In this document: piece by piece, positions 1 to 6,386 of the stretch | Position numbering within the stretch: position 1 is the stretch's first letter | How the letters are laid out: the number at the start of each line of letters is the position of its first letter | From: Candidatus Omnitrophota bacterium | GTDB taxonomy: Bacteria; Omnitrophota; Gorgyraeia; Gygaellales; Profunditerraquicolaceae | Length of the DNA: 29,348 nucleotides | Assembly: GCA_020063525.1 (NCBI GenBank) | Contig: JAGUUJ010000021.1 | Coordinates: 1-29,348 of the forward strand | Direction: 5' to 3' | Position numbers and translations under genes: made by a program | The notes under the pieces: generated by a model | What the model was told of the DNA's origin: nothing | The model's database searches: none | The model's input: only the letters and a program-made list of their open reading frames with translations

Positions 1-46
1 AAAACAAAAATCCCGCACATAAGTTGTTAAGCTTATCTGCGGGATT
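1..46 (-). terminator. Terminator-like hairpin with T-rich tail
   Basis: The arms at 9-23 and 32-46 pair over 15 bases with one C-C mismatch around an 8-base loop. Read on the minus strand, the stem is followed at once by a T-rich tract (positions 8 to 1). This is the form of an intrinsic terminator and it would end the transcript of the nucleotidyltransferase/HEPN pair just upstream. The arm sequence (TCCCGCA..) also resembles the palindrome inside murG, so it may be a repeat element acting as a terminator. Confidence 0.55.
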
Positions 47-60
47 AAATTTTTAAAGCA

Positions 61-85
61 AAAAATTAAACTGGCCTTTAGCCAG
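61..85 (-). terminator. Possible weak terminator hairpin
   Basis: CTGGC at 71-75 pairs with GCCAG at 81-85 around a 5-base loop. On the minus strand it is followed by a T-rich stretch (70-61). The 5-base stem is short, so it may only assist the stronger hairpin at 1-46. Confidence 0.3.
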
Positions 86-92
86 CGGCTTT

Positions 93-131
<39 letters not shown>

Positions 132-151
132 AAAAGCATCTTCATTTTTTC

Positions 152-499
152 CTAAGACTTTAGCCTTTTACCTGTTTCTTTAATTTCGCCTAAAAAAGTC
201 TCCCGCTCTGCATAAGCATATTCTTCCGGAGCATAACCTATAGGCTCAACAGCGACGGTTAAACCTTTACGGCCGCTCACTGCCTTAGCAATCATCTCTT
301 GAATCTGCAGGCGGTTCTTCCCTTTAAAATTAGGGGATATAATCGCCAGGTCAATATCGGAAAAATCCCGTGGGTTCCCCCGCGCATATGACCCATAAAG
401 GATAAGTTCCGCCACTTTAATTTTTTTCTCCTCTAAAATTCTCGCAAATTCCTGAGCTATTTTTCTTACTTCAGATGGGCTGAATTTTGCTTTAACCAT
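152..499 (-). CDS. MNT-type nucleotidyltransferase, partner of the upstream HEPN gene
   Basis: This 115-residue protein is a minimal nucleotidyltransferase of the polymerase-beta superfamily. The signature GSYARG with DID twelve residues after the G-S pair (G36-S37, D48, D50) is intact, giving GS-x10-DxD. The third acidic position is probably E85 (VAVEP), so the metal site may be slightly unusual. It overlaps the upstream HEPN gene by 34 bases, so the two are almost certainly co-translated. Characterised MNT/HEPN pairs are toxin-antitoxin systems in which the MNT protein adds AMP to the HEPN toxin, but for this pair that role is inferred. ATG at 499 is the only good start. Confidence 0.85.
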   Translation of the reverse strand: MVKAKFSPSEVRKIAQEFARILEEKKIKVAELILYGSYARGNPRDFSDIDLAIISPNFKGKNRLQIQEMIAKAVSGRKGLTVAVEPIGYAPEEYAYAERETFLGEIKETGKRLKS

Positions 500-858
500 T
501 GCACCGCCTCTTTTGTCTTCTTCAAATAATCCTTAGTTAATTCTATGCTAAATTGCTCTTCTAAGTTTATCACATTTTCAGGATAGCGCATTGGGACACT
601 TTTGTCATTAAGTAATTCTATGAAATCGTTTAGCTTCTTAGGTAGAGTTAACTCTGTTAACCCTATAAGATAAACAAGATTATGAGTATAGGGCGGTAAT
701 TTTGCTTGTTTTTCTGATACGATTCCTTTCAATATCTTTTCAATAGCCAGATGACACAAAAATATTACATAAATCTTACGTCTTGCCTTTAGCAGGCTTT
801 CTGCTGTTTTTAGGTCATAATCTGCTGCCATAACCCAATTTCCCGTTGTCTCTCTCAT
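466..858 (-). CDS. HEPN domain protein paired with MNT nucleotidyltransferase
   Basis: A small all-helical HEPN protein of the broad PF05168 type, recognised from the N-terminal W-x3-A-x2-DL-x2-A-x2-LL pattern, the FLCHLAIEK-LKG core (near residue 34) and PPYTHNL (near residue 55). I chose ATG 858 (MRETTGNW) because family members start there. An AGGA lies about 12 bases upstream. ATG 882 would add eight residues. The RNase motif R-x4-6-H of toxic HEPN proteins is not visible, so this may be a non-nucleolytic HEPN acting as a binding partner or substrate-recognition subunit. It comes first and the nucleotidyltransferase second, opposite to the pair at 2026-1378. Confidence 0.8.
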   Translation of the reverse strand: MRETTGNWVMAADYDLKTAESLLKARRKIYVIFLCHLAIEKILKGIVSEKQAKLPPYTHNLVYLIGLTELTLPKKLNDFIELLNDKSVPMRYPENVINLEEQFSIELTKDYLKKTKEAVQWLKQNSAHLK

Positions 859-914
859 CTTGCTATTATCTCCTATTGCCATACTGCCTTGTCAAATAAA
901 TAACGCTCAATGTA

Positions 915-1203
915 AAAATTAAAGTGCAAAAATCAAAATTACATATTAAAGCTCAAAGATGAATAACCAAACATCAAATCTCAATAACCAAATAATAACC
1001 AATCACCAATTAACCAATAACCAAACTACGAGAAAAACTTTTTGTTTGGGTATTGGGTATTGGAATTTATTTGGTGTTTGTAATTTGGTTATTGGTGTTT
1101 GATTATATGGTGTGTTTTGCCATTTTGGATTTTGATATGTCATTTTGATATTTTCCGCCGTAGGCGGATCCGCCTTTGGTGGAGCTTTTTGATATTTAAA
1201 TTT
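915..1203. repeat. Large imperfect inverted repeat with single-strand base skew
   Basis: The left arm (about 915-1026) is composed almost only of A, C and T, with repeated CCAAT/AACCAA words. The right arm (about 1044-1203) is its approximate reverse complement, rich in T and G (ATTGG, TTTGG). The inner ends match exactly (CCAAAC 1021-1026 with GTTTGG 1044-1049). Further out, words such as CAAAATTACATAT pair with a near copy on the opposite side. Small insertions and deletions separate the arms. Such a structure could extrude as a cruciform or form a very long RNA hairpin. I see no reading frame in it. Confidence 0.75.
1155..1182. repeat. Twin-hairpin element centred on GGATCC
   Basis: Two adjacent small hairpins, CCGCC-gta-GGCGG and CCGCC-ttt-GGTGG, join through a perfect 12-base palindrome (GGCGGATCCGCC, 1163-1174). 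It interrupts the right arm of the large inverted repeat, so it appears to be a later insertion. The same architecture occurs inside ribF at 19824-19862. Confidence 0.75.
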
Positions 1204-1249
1204 AAAATGGTAGTATTATTTACTTGACAGAGCGATATATTATAGCAGT

Positions 1250-1278
1250 ATGATACAATATGGATTTTGGATAGTCAA
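1250..1278 (-). promoter_or_regulatory. Candidate promoter for the 858-152 HEPN/MNT pair
   Basis: On the minus strand, TTGACT (1273-1278) and TATCAT (1250-1255) are separated by 17 bases, a good sigma-70-like match. Transcription would start near 1243 and cross the whole large inverted repeat before reaching the HEPN gene, giving a leader of about 380 bases. A plus-strand TTGACA at 1224-1229 has no well-spaced -10 box and no gene downstream. Confidence 0.4.
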
Positions 1279-1377
1279 GCAAAAGTTTCAACAACAGGGG
1301 GAAATTTTGTTTTCTTTTGTTGGGAAACTTGGTAATTTTGGCAAGAGTGAAAGGAAAATTTAGAAAGGTGTAATGCG

Positions 1378-1713
1378 TCAGATAGCTTTTAATATTCTAT
1401 AAATTTGGGGTTTTAGTTCTGGGAGCCGATTTTTAATCGTTTCCCAAACCAGTTCGAGCTTTACTCCAAAATACATGTGAATTAGCTTATCCCGCATACC
1501 CGCAATATCTTTCCAGGGGATATTGGGGTATTTGGCCTTTAAATCCTTGCTGATATTCTTCGTTGCCTCGCCGATTATTTCCAGGCCCCTTAATATGGCA
1601 TACTGCTTTTCTTTGTTGTGATAAAATTCTTTTTCGCTTACACCTTCTCTGAATTTCTCTATATCAGAAATTACGTCTAAGATATCCTGAAGATATGCCT
1701 TATCTTTTTTCAT
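1378..1713 (-). CDS. hepT: HepT-like HEPN (DUF86) ribonuclease toxin
   Basis: A 111-residue HEPN protein of the DUF86/HepT type. The catalytic motif R-x4-H-x-Y is intact as R74-DKLI-H79-M-Y81. In characterised HepT/MntA pairs this motif cleaves RNA and the tyrosine is the residue AMPylated by the antitoxin. The IIGEATKNIS stretch (about 47-56) and PWKDIAGMRDKLIH are typical of the family. It overlaps the upstream nucleotidyltransferase gene by 14 bases, so it is translationally coupled to its antitoxin. Family assignment is confident. Toxicity in this organism is inferred. Confidence 0.87.
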   Translation of the reverse strand: MKKDKAYLQDILDVISDIEKFREGVSEKEFYHNKEKQYAILRGLEIIGEATKNISKDLKAKYPNIPWKDIAGMRDKLIHMYFGVKLELVWETIKNRLPELKPQIYRILKAI

Positions 1714-2026
1714 AGATAACCTTCATTTCTCTTCTTACGCCATTTATTATGTACGGGCTGATGCTGCTAAGAATGCCTAAGTCTACTTTCTTTTTAAATA
1801 ATTTTTTTAATTCGGATTCTAAATGAACTAAATCCAAGAGATTCTTATTCTTATGGCTGTCATATTCTATAGCGATATCAATATCACTTGCCTTTCTTTG
1901 CTGGCCTCGGGCATATGAACCAAAGATAGCTAGGAAAACAACGTCATTTGCCTCACAGATTTTGCTTAAATTTTCCCGGGTTCCATTATTCCTTAAAATC
2001 GGTGGCAGATTATTGATTTTTACCAT
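1700..2026 (-). CDS. mntA: MntA-like nucleotidyltransferase antitoxin
   Basis: A 108-residue minimal nucleotidyltransferase. The GS-x10-DxD signature is complete (G36-S37, D48, D50), and a likely third metal ligand, D82, sits in KKVDLGIL. ATG at 2026 is preceded by a GGGG-A run about eight bases upstream that can serve as ribosome binding site. The antitoxin is encoded first and the HepT-like toxin second with a 14-base overlap. MntA proteins neutralise HepT by adding AMP to the RX4HXY tyrosine, and both partners carry the required residues here. A promoter candidate lies at 2130-2158. Confidence 0.87.
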   Translation of the reverse strand: MVKINNLPPILRNNGTRENLSKICEANDVVFLAIFGSYARGQQRKASDIDIAIEYDSHKNKNLLDLVHLESELKKLFKKKVDLGILSSISPYIINGVRREMKVIYEKR

Positions 2027-2129
2027 ATTATATTCCCCAACCCCCTATTGGTTATAGCGGAATCTTTACTCAATATAAATCTCTTTATTTTTTCTTGCAC
2101 AATCTTAGACATAATAAACTCTACATAAC

Positions 2130-2158
2130 TTTATAACATATTAAATAATAAAAATCAA
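2130..2158 (-). promoter_or_regulatory. Candidate promoter of the mntA/hepT pair
   Basis: On the minus strand, TTGATT (2153-2158) and TATAAA (2130-2135) have a 17-base spacer. Transcription would start near 2123, about 97 bases before the mntA start. The surroundings are very A+T-rich, so chance matches are likely. Confidence 0.35.
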
Positions 2159-2173
2159 GTTTTTGTTAAGTAA

Positions 2174-2329
2174 GGCCACAACTTAGCGAGTGATAACGAA
2201 GCTAAGTTGTTTGGCCGAACTTACCCCTCACCCAGTTACTACGTAGGGTCGCTACTATGTATCTGGGTGAGGGGTTAATTCGCGCATATAACTTACGTCG
2301 CACTTTCAGTACTTCCGTAAGTTATGCGC
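2174..2329. repeat. Cluster of three hairpin-forming elements behind ftsA
   Basis: Hairpin 1: arms 2174-2187 and 2201-2216 (GGCCA-CAACTTAGC). Hairpin 2: perfect 13-base arms 2223-2235 and 2263-2275 (CCCCTCACCCAG). Hairpin 3: arms 2282-2297 and 2316-2329 (GCGCAT-AACTTACG). The distal one ends three bases from the ftsA stop codon. Hairpins 1 and 3 each carry a 2-base insertion in one arm. No U-tract follows in the minus direction, so classical termination is uncertain, but together they may stop or stabilise the dcw transcript. Confidence 0.85.
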
Positions 2330-2332
2330 TCA

Positions 2333-3589
2333 TTAAAAGTATTCCTGGTATAGCTCTTTGAACTTATTTATAGTATTAAGAATAGGGTTTTGGGTGGGCT
2401 GATAATTAGATATGATCTCGGGTTTTGGTTGGTATAGCGCCTGACAGATAATGCCTAAGGAAGTAATATAAGTTAAATATCTCTGGCCTGAGAGAGTATT
2501 GTCTTTATTAACCCAGGAAATTATATTTGGATTGGTAATACGGCCTAACTTTACAGAAATCCCCAGGCTATTCTCTAACATTTCCAGAAATCCTTCCAGT
2601 AATACCGTCCTGCCTGTAGTTACAAAATTATCCACCTCGTCGCATGGTAAAATCTTGCCCACGCTGTCTTTTATATTCCGGCAAATTAACTTTGCCTTGG
2701 GGGTTAATATCTCGGAAACTAACCTCTGGTTTATCGGTTTGTAGGCGTTGTTTTGTTTTATTAAAATTTCCTTATCGCTATGCGTCTGGTTGTAATCACT
2801 TACGCTACCGTAAGACATCTTAACATCCTCAGCTAAATCAAAAGAGAGCTTTAATCTCTCGGAAAGCCCTATGGTTAAATCATCGCCACCGACGGATAAA
2901 ACTTCAACATCTTTAAGTATGCCATCTCTAAATAATAACAACTCAGTGATATCCGAACCTATATCGCAAAGTATCGTCATTCCCTCTTTAAGTGCTTTGT
3001 TAAATACCGCCTGACTCGTGGCTAAGCCGGAAAGAAACAGGTCTTTTATTTCATATCCTGCTTGATTCACAGCCCGGTTAATGCCCTGTATAAAAGACGA
3101 TTTAGCACAGATCAGATATAAATCTACTTCAAGTCTATGGCTATACAAACCGAGAGGATTCAAAATATTACTATTAGAATCTATGGCGTAATTTTGGGCG
3201 AGCTGATGAATTGTTTCTTCCTCTAAACTTGAACCTAATATGCGCGCCTGTTCGTTTACTTGTTGTATATCTGACAGAGTTATAACTTTATTACCGCGCT
3301 CAGCAAGCGGTATAATTGCACGGCTGTGCTTGGTAACTATATCGAGCCCTGATATATTAGCGTAAATAAATTTAATATTTATACCGGATTTTGCTTTTAA
3401 ATTCTTTAAAGTGCGCCCGATAGATCCGGTTAAATCTATGGAATCTACAATTGCGCCCTTCTTTATACCTTTTGTTGGGGCTTGAGTCTCAAAAAAGATA
3501 TTAGTGATGCGCCTCTTTTTGATTTCTGCAACCGCTGCAGACACTTTACTGGAACTGATATCTAATGCGCAGATATAATTACGAAGCAT
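2333..3589 (-). CDS. ftsA: Cell division protein FtsA
   Basis: A 418-residue actin-fold ATPase that tethers FtsZ to the membrane. The N-terminus (YICALDISSSKVSAAVAE) is the first phosphate-binding strand. The 1C subdomain follows, and TILCDIGSDITELLLF (near residue 205) is the phosphate-2 motif. The C-terminal 18 residues (NPILNTINKFKELYQEYF) form the amphipathic membrane-targeting helix preceded by a linker, so the protein is complete. It overlaps ftsQ by 11 bases and is the last gene of the dcw run. The stop codon abuts a hairpin cluster. Its partner ftsZ is not next door, which is unusual. Confidence 0.95.
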   Translation of the reverse strand: MLRNYICALDISSSKVSAAVAEIKKRRITNIFFETQAPTKGIKKGAIVDSIDLTGSIGRTLKNLKAKSGINIKFIYANISGLDIVTKHSRAIIPLAERGNKVITLSDIQQVNEQARILGSSLEEETIHQLAQNYAIDSNSNILNPLGLYSHRLEVDLYLICAKSSFIQGINRAVNQAGYEIKDLFLSGLATSQAVFNKALKEGMTILCDIGSDITELLLFRDGILKDVEVLSVGGDDLTIGLSERLKLSFDLAEDVKMSYGSVSDYNQTHSDKEILIKQNNAYKPINQRLVSEILTPKAKLICRNIKDSVGKILPCDEVDNFVTTGRTVLLEGFLEMLENSLGISVKLGRITNPNIISWVNKDNTLSGQRYLTYITSLGIICQALYQPKPEIISNYQPTQNPILNTINKFKELYQEYF

Positions 3590-4361
3590 CTTTAAACTTT
3601 ACAACCGGCTCCTTAAACCTTAAATCAATATATTTTATATTGCTTATATCGTCCTTCAATTGAGTAAATAATCCGGCCAGGACGCGGATCTTATTGCTGA
3701 TATCATCCTGCCCCATCTTTACCTCTAAGACTTGAAAATCAGCTGCAACCCGCCCTTTGGGATAACCTGACAGCTGGATAAAACATGATATATTAGCAGG
3801 ATTTACTACATCGATTCTTTCAATTTTATATTCTTTAAACAAGCTATTTGTTTCTATTTCTTTTATTATATTTAAAGCAGTGATTAATTCTTTAATATTA
3901 TATTGCCTGCCGGGCTTTGGCCCTGGAATCTTTCTTTCCAAGCCTATAATAACCGGCAGATCCGGGGCAAGTCGTCCTTGCGGTAAATCAAACAATGTCG
4001 CATCGCTATCCACACAAAAGTATCGATACAGCTTTACATAGGCAAGGGGATTGCGTTCTGTGAAACTTATAAATAAACGGTTAGGCAAAATCCTGAATAA
4101 CCTGATATTTTTATAAACCGGGTATAGTTCTGATATATACCTCGATTCTTTCTTTAAGTCAATATTAAAGATATTGCGGCCTAAAAGCTCCGAAAAATCA
4201 AATGCTGCTTCCGGCTTGTTAACAGCAATATCCTTTATCTTAAAATAATTTAAATTTTTTAAGGTTACTCCCAGGTATCCTATAATAAAAAATAGCGCAA
4301 TAAAAATTGCTAGGCCCAAAATTGCTAATTTAATCGGCAGGTTTATTTTGTGTTTTTTCAT
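3579..4361 (-). CDS. ftsQ: Cell division protein FtsQ/DivIB
   Basis: A bitopic protein of 260 residues. A short basic N-terminus (MKKHKINLPIK) precedes one membrane helix (about 13-33). A POTRA-like region follows (FKIKDIAVNKP, about 41 onward), then the FtsQ beta domain with RLFISFTERNPLAYVKL near residue 100. FtsQ links FtsL/FtsB and FtsI to the divisome. I chose ATG 4361. The frame is open to TTG 4367, adding two residues. It starts inside the last 32 bases of ddl and overlaps ftsA by 11, so all three are translationally coupled. Sequence similarity in this family is low, and position and architecture carry much of the call. Confidence 0.88.
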   Translation of the reverse strand: MKKHKINLPIKLAILGLAIFIALFFIIGYLGVTLKNLNYFKIKDIAVNKPEAAFDFSELLGRNIFNIDLKKESRYISELYPVYKNIRLFRILPNRLFISFTERNPLAYVKLYRYFCVDSDATLFDLPQGRLAPDLPVIIGLERKIPGPKPGRQYNIKELITALNIIKEIETNSLFKEYKIERIDVVNPANISCFIQLSGYPKGRVAADFQVLEVKMGQDDISNKIRVLAGLFTQLKDDISNIKYIDLRFKEPVVKFKDAS

Positions 4362-5403
4362 ATGCAAGTCGAATTAGATTAATACACAACTCAAAAAAAT
4401 CTATACCTACCACCTTTGCAGCTTTGGGCAGGAGACTGGCTGCGGTAAGCCCCGGGATGGTATTTACTTCTAAAACAAACGGGATATCATCGTTACTTAA
4501 AATCATATCAACTCTGGAGCATCCGTAACAACCTAACAGTTTATGGGCCGATAAGGCTGTCTCCTGTATATTTTGGGCAATTTTATCTTCTAATTCGGCA
4601 GGCACCACATAGTCTGTCATTCCCGTCTGATATTTAGCTTCGTAATCAAAAAATCTTTTTTTGGGAATTATCTCTATCACAGGCAAAGCCTTTTCATCTA
4701 ATATGCCCACGGTTACTTCTCTGCCCCTTATATATTCCTCAATAATTATTCTCTCGTCAAAACTGAAAGCCAAATCCACTGACTTATCCAGCTCTTCTTC
4801 TCTATTAACAATAGATAAGCCGATACTTGAACCATGCGAAGCTGGCTTTACCACTAAAGGCAGAGAAAAACCATTGTGCTGCGGTTTCCAATTTGTATTG
4901 CAAGAAAATCGGCTTCGCCGATAACTTTTAGTACGATTTTCAGTGGTTAGGAAGAAAGAATTTTTATACTTTCCTATACCATAAGAAAGTTTATCTTCTG
5001 CTTTATATCTTGGAACAGCTAAACCAGATGCCTCAAATATTTTGCGTGAGGCAACCTTATCCATCGCAAGCCTGCTAGCCAGAGCACCTGAACCTGTATA
5101 AGGAATCTTGAGGGTATCGAGAATTTCCTGTATTTTCCCATCTTCACCAAAACGGCCGTGTAGAGCGATAAAGGCGAGATCTATTTCATGGGATTTTATT
5201 AAACGAATATTCTCCTCTTTCCCGTCTGTTTTTATGTCAATAGCAGATACCTTGAGTCCTGCATGGTTTAAGCTTTCGTATACAGTTTTGCCGGATTTGA
5301 GCGAAATCTCTCTTTCTGTAGACGGCCCGCCCATAAGCACGCCGACCTTGCCAAAGCCTCGTTGAGTTCGTGAGTTCGTGAGTTCGTGAGTTCGTGAGTT
5401 CAT
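4330..5403 (-). CDS. ddl: D-alanine-D-alanine ligase carrying a palindromic insertion
   Basis: An ATP-grasp enzyme joining two D-alanines for the peptidoglycan stem. VGVLMGGPSTEREISLKSG (about 20-38), LHGRFGEDG, LPLVVKPASHGSSIG and EVNTIPGLT are all recognisable. ATG 5403 overlaps the murB stop as ATGA, so I prefer it to TTG 5409. Two oddities stand out. The first 16 or so residues (MNSRTHELTNSRTQRG) come from an 8-base tandem repeat. Residues about 152-178, between the N-terminal and central domains, are encoded by an imperfect palindrome (4869-4948) and are absent from ordinary Ddl proteins. Catalytic motifs flank the insert intact, so the enzyme is probably functional. Confidence 0.95.
   Translation of the reverse strand: MNSRTHELTNSRTQRGFGKVGVLMGGPSTEREISLKSGKTVYESLNHAGLKVSAIDIKTDGKEENIRLIKSHEIDLAFIALHGRFGEDGKIQEILDTLKIPYTGSGALASRLAMDKVASRKIFEASGLAVPRYKAEDKLSYGIGKYKNSFFLTTENRTKSYRRSRFSCNTNWKPQHNGFSLPLVVKPASHGSSIGLSIVNREEELDKSVDLAFSFDERIIIEEYIRGREVTVGILDEKALPVIEIIPKKRFFDYEAKYQTGMTDYVVPAELEDKIAQNIQETALSAHKLLGCYGCSRVDMILSNDDIPFVLEVNTIPGLTAASLLPKAAKVVGIDFFELCINLIRLAYEKTQNKPAD
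4869..4948. repeat. Palindromic element inserted in-frame in ddl
   Basis: Nested inverted repeats: AACCATTG (4869-4876) with CAGTGGTT (4941-4948, one mismatch), GAAAATCG (4904-4911) with CGATTTTC (4934-4941), and a perfect hairpin ATCGGC-ttc-GCCGAT (4908-4922). The element encodes a basic, asparagine-rich stretch (ENRTKSYRRSRFSCNTNW) in place of a normally short loop and keeps the frame open. Confidence 0.85.
5364..5401. repeat. 8-base tandem repeat at the ddl start
   Basis: Four perfect copies of GAGTTCGT plus a 6-base partial copy. The array lies directly behind the ddl start codon. Because 8 is not a multiple of 3, gain or loss of one copy would shift the ddl frame. Confidence 0.95.
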
Positions 5404-6386
5404 TGCCAAATCTTTATTTCCGGTTTTAAATCAATATTAAATTTTTTTCTGACTTCTTTTTTTATTAAATCCGTCAATTGCAAAACGTCTCTGGCGGCTG
5501 CATTCTCCAGATTTAAGATAAAATTAGCGTGTTTCAAAGACACACCGGCATCTCCAACCCTTTTACCTTTTAAACCGCATAAATCTATCAACCTGCCTGC
5601 AGAATGTCCTTTTGGGTTTCTGAAGATGCAGCCGGCTGACGGTTTAGATAAATCCTGAGTAGACTTTCGGTAATTAATATATTTTTTTATTCTCTCCTTG
5701 ATTCTCTTTTTGTTTTCTTTTGCCAGTCTTATGCTCGTACCTAAAATGATATATTTTGATAGACTGGATTTGCGGTAACCAAACTCTATATCTTTTTTAT
5801 GCAGGGTCTTTATTTTGCCATTATAATCCATCACCGTAACCGTTTCCACCAAATCCCCAATATTTTTGCTGGTTCGACTCTGCTCGCCATCAACCCTGAG
5901 CGAAATCGAAGGATTGATTTTTTTTGCTATCCCTGCATTCATCGCTAACGCCCCGCCTACTGTGCCGGGAATTCCTGCTAGAAATTCTGTGCCTGATAAG
6001 CCGTGGTCCTTGGCAAATAGGACAACTTTGCTAAGTAAAACACCGCTGCCTGCCTCAAGATAATCATCTCTATAAGATAATTTATTAAACCAAGGCGCAT
6101 TTAACCGCAGAACCACGCCATTTATTCCTTTATCGCTTATTAAAAGATTACTGCCTCTGCCGATTACATAAATGGGAATCCTATATCTTTTTACCCCGTT
6201 AGAAAACTTTATTTTACTAGTATGACTTTTTCTAACGGGGTTTATCAAGCTAAGTAATAATCTTAAATCATTAGGGTCTTGGGGCTCAATAAAAAATTTA
6301 GCCGGGCCGCCGATTTTAAAAGTCGTATGATTCTTTAGCGGCTCTGCTAACCTAATCTTTCCCTTTAAATTCCTCCACCAATTCAT
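5400..6386 (-). CDS. murB: UDP-N-acetylenolpyruvoylglucosamine reductase MurB with two palindromic insertions
   Basis: An FAD-dependent reductase making UDP-N-acetylmuramate. HTTFKIGGPAKFFIEP (20-35), VIGRGSNLLIS (74-84), the LAGIPGTVGGALAMNAG flavin loop and PSAGCIFRNPKGHSAG are present, followed by a complete C-terminal domain ending KPEIKIWQ. The catalytic serine of AGS-x-F is cysteine here (AGCIF). Residues 49-66 derive from a perfect 14-base-arm palindrome (6193-6241) and residues about 159-172 from a decayed one (5871-5912). Both lie in surface segments outside the motifs. The gene overlaps murC by 35 bases and joins ddl by ATGA. Confidence 0.95.
   Translation of the reverse strand: MNWWRNLKGKIRLAEPLKNHTTFKIGGPAKFFIEPQDPNDLRLLLSLINPVRKSHTSKIKFSNGVKRYRIPIYVIGRGSNLLISDKGINGVVLRLNAPWFNKLSYRDDYLEAGSGVLLSKVVLFAKDHGLSGTEFLAGIPGTVGGALAMNAGIAKKINPSISLRVDGEQSRTSKNIGDLVETVTVMDYNGKIKTLHKKDIEFGYRKSSLSKYIILGTSIRLAKENKKRIKERIKKYINYRKSTQDLSKPSAGCIFRNPKGHSAGRLIDLCGLKGKRVGDAGVSLKHANFILNLENAAARDVLQLTDLIKKEVRKKFNIDLKPEIKIWQ
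5871..5912. repeat. Decayed palindromic element in murB
   Basis: Arms 5873-5885 and 5898-5910 (TTCGA....GCTC with GAGC....TCGAA) pair at 10 of 13 positions around a 12-base loop. It encodes RVDGEQSRTSK between the MNAG loop and the following strand, where ordinary MurB proteins are shorter. Confidence 0.65.
6193..6241. repeat. Palindromic element inserted in-frame in murB
   Basis: Perfect 14-base arms ACCCCGTTAGAAAA (6193-6206) and its reverse complement (6228-6241) surround a 21-base loop. The element encodes NPVRKSHTSKIKFSNGVK at residues 49-66, between two core segments of the FAD-binding domain. Confidence 0.92.

Larger units (their letters stand above)
883..1377. other. Gene-free gap between the two HEPN/MNT pairs
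   Basis: About 495 bases without a convincing gene. From low to high coordinate it holds the large imperfect inverted repeat (about 915-1203), the twin-hairpin element inside its right arm (1155-1182), the candidate minus-strand promoter (1250-1278) and about 100 bases of A+T-rich sequence in which I see nothing definite. Confidence 0.8.
2027..2332. other. Gene-free gap between ftsA and the HepT/MntA pair
   Basis: About 306 bases without a gene. Three hairpins in a row (2174-2329) lie next to ftsA and a candidate promoter (2130-2158) lies nearer the toxin-antitoxin pair. This is where ftsZ would be expected in a conventional dcw cluster. I find no FtsZ-like frame and no remnant of one. Confidence 0.85.

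Noticed and set aside
1224..1229. Plus-strand TTGACA as a promoter
   Set aside because: The nearest TATGAT is 19 bases away and only antisense sequence of the HepT gene lies downstream.
883..1377. Gap between the HEPN/MNT pairs as a hidden RNA gene or retron
   Set aside because: No reverse transcriptase, no conserved RNA motif that I recognise. The inverted repeat can be explained by low-complexity repeats.
2174..2329. Hairpins behind ftsA as simple intrinsic terminators
   Set aside because: None is followed by a U-tract on the minus strand. They look like repeat elements, although they may still weaken transcription.
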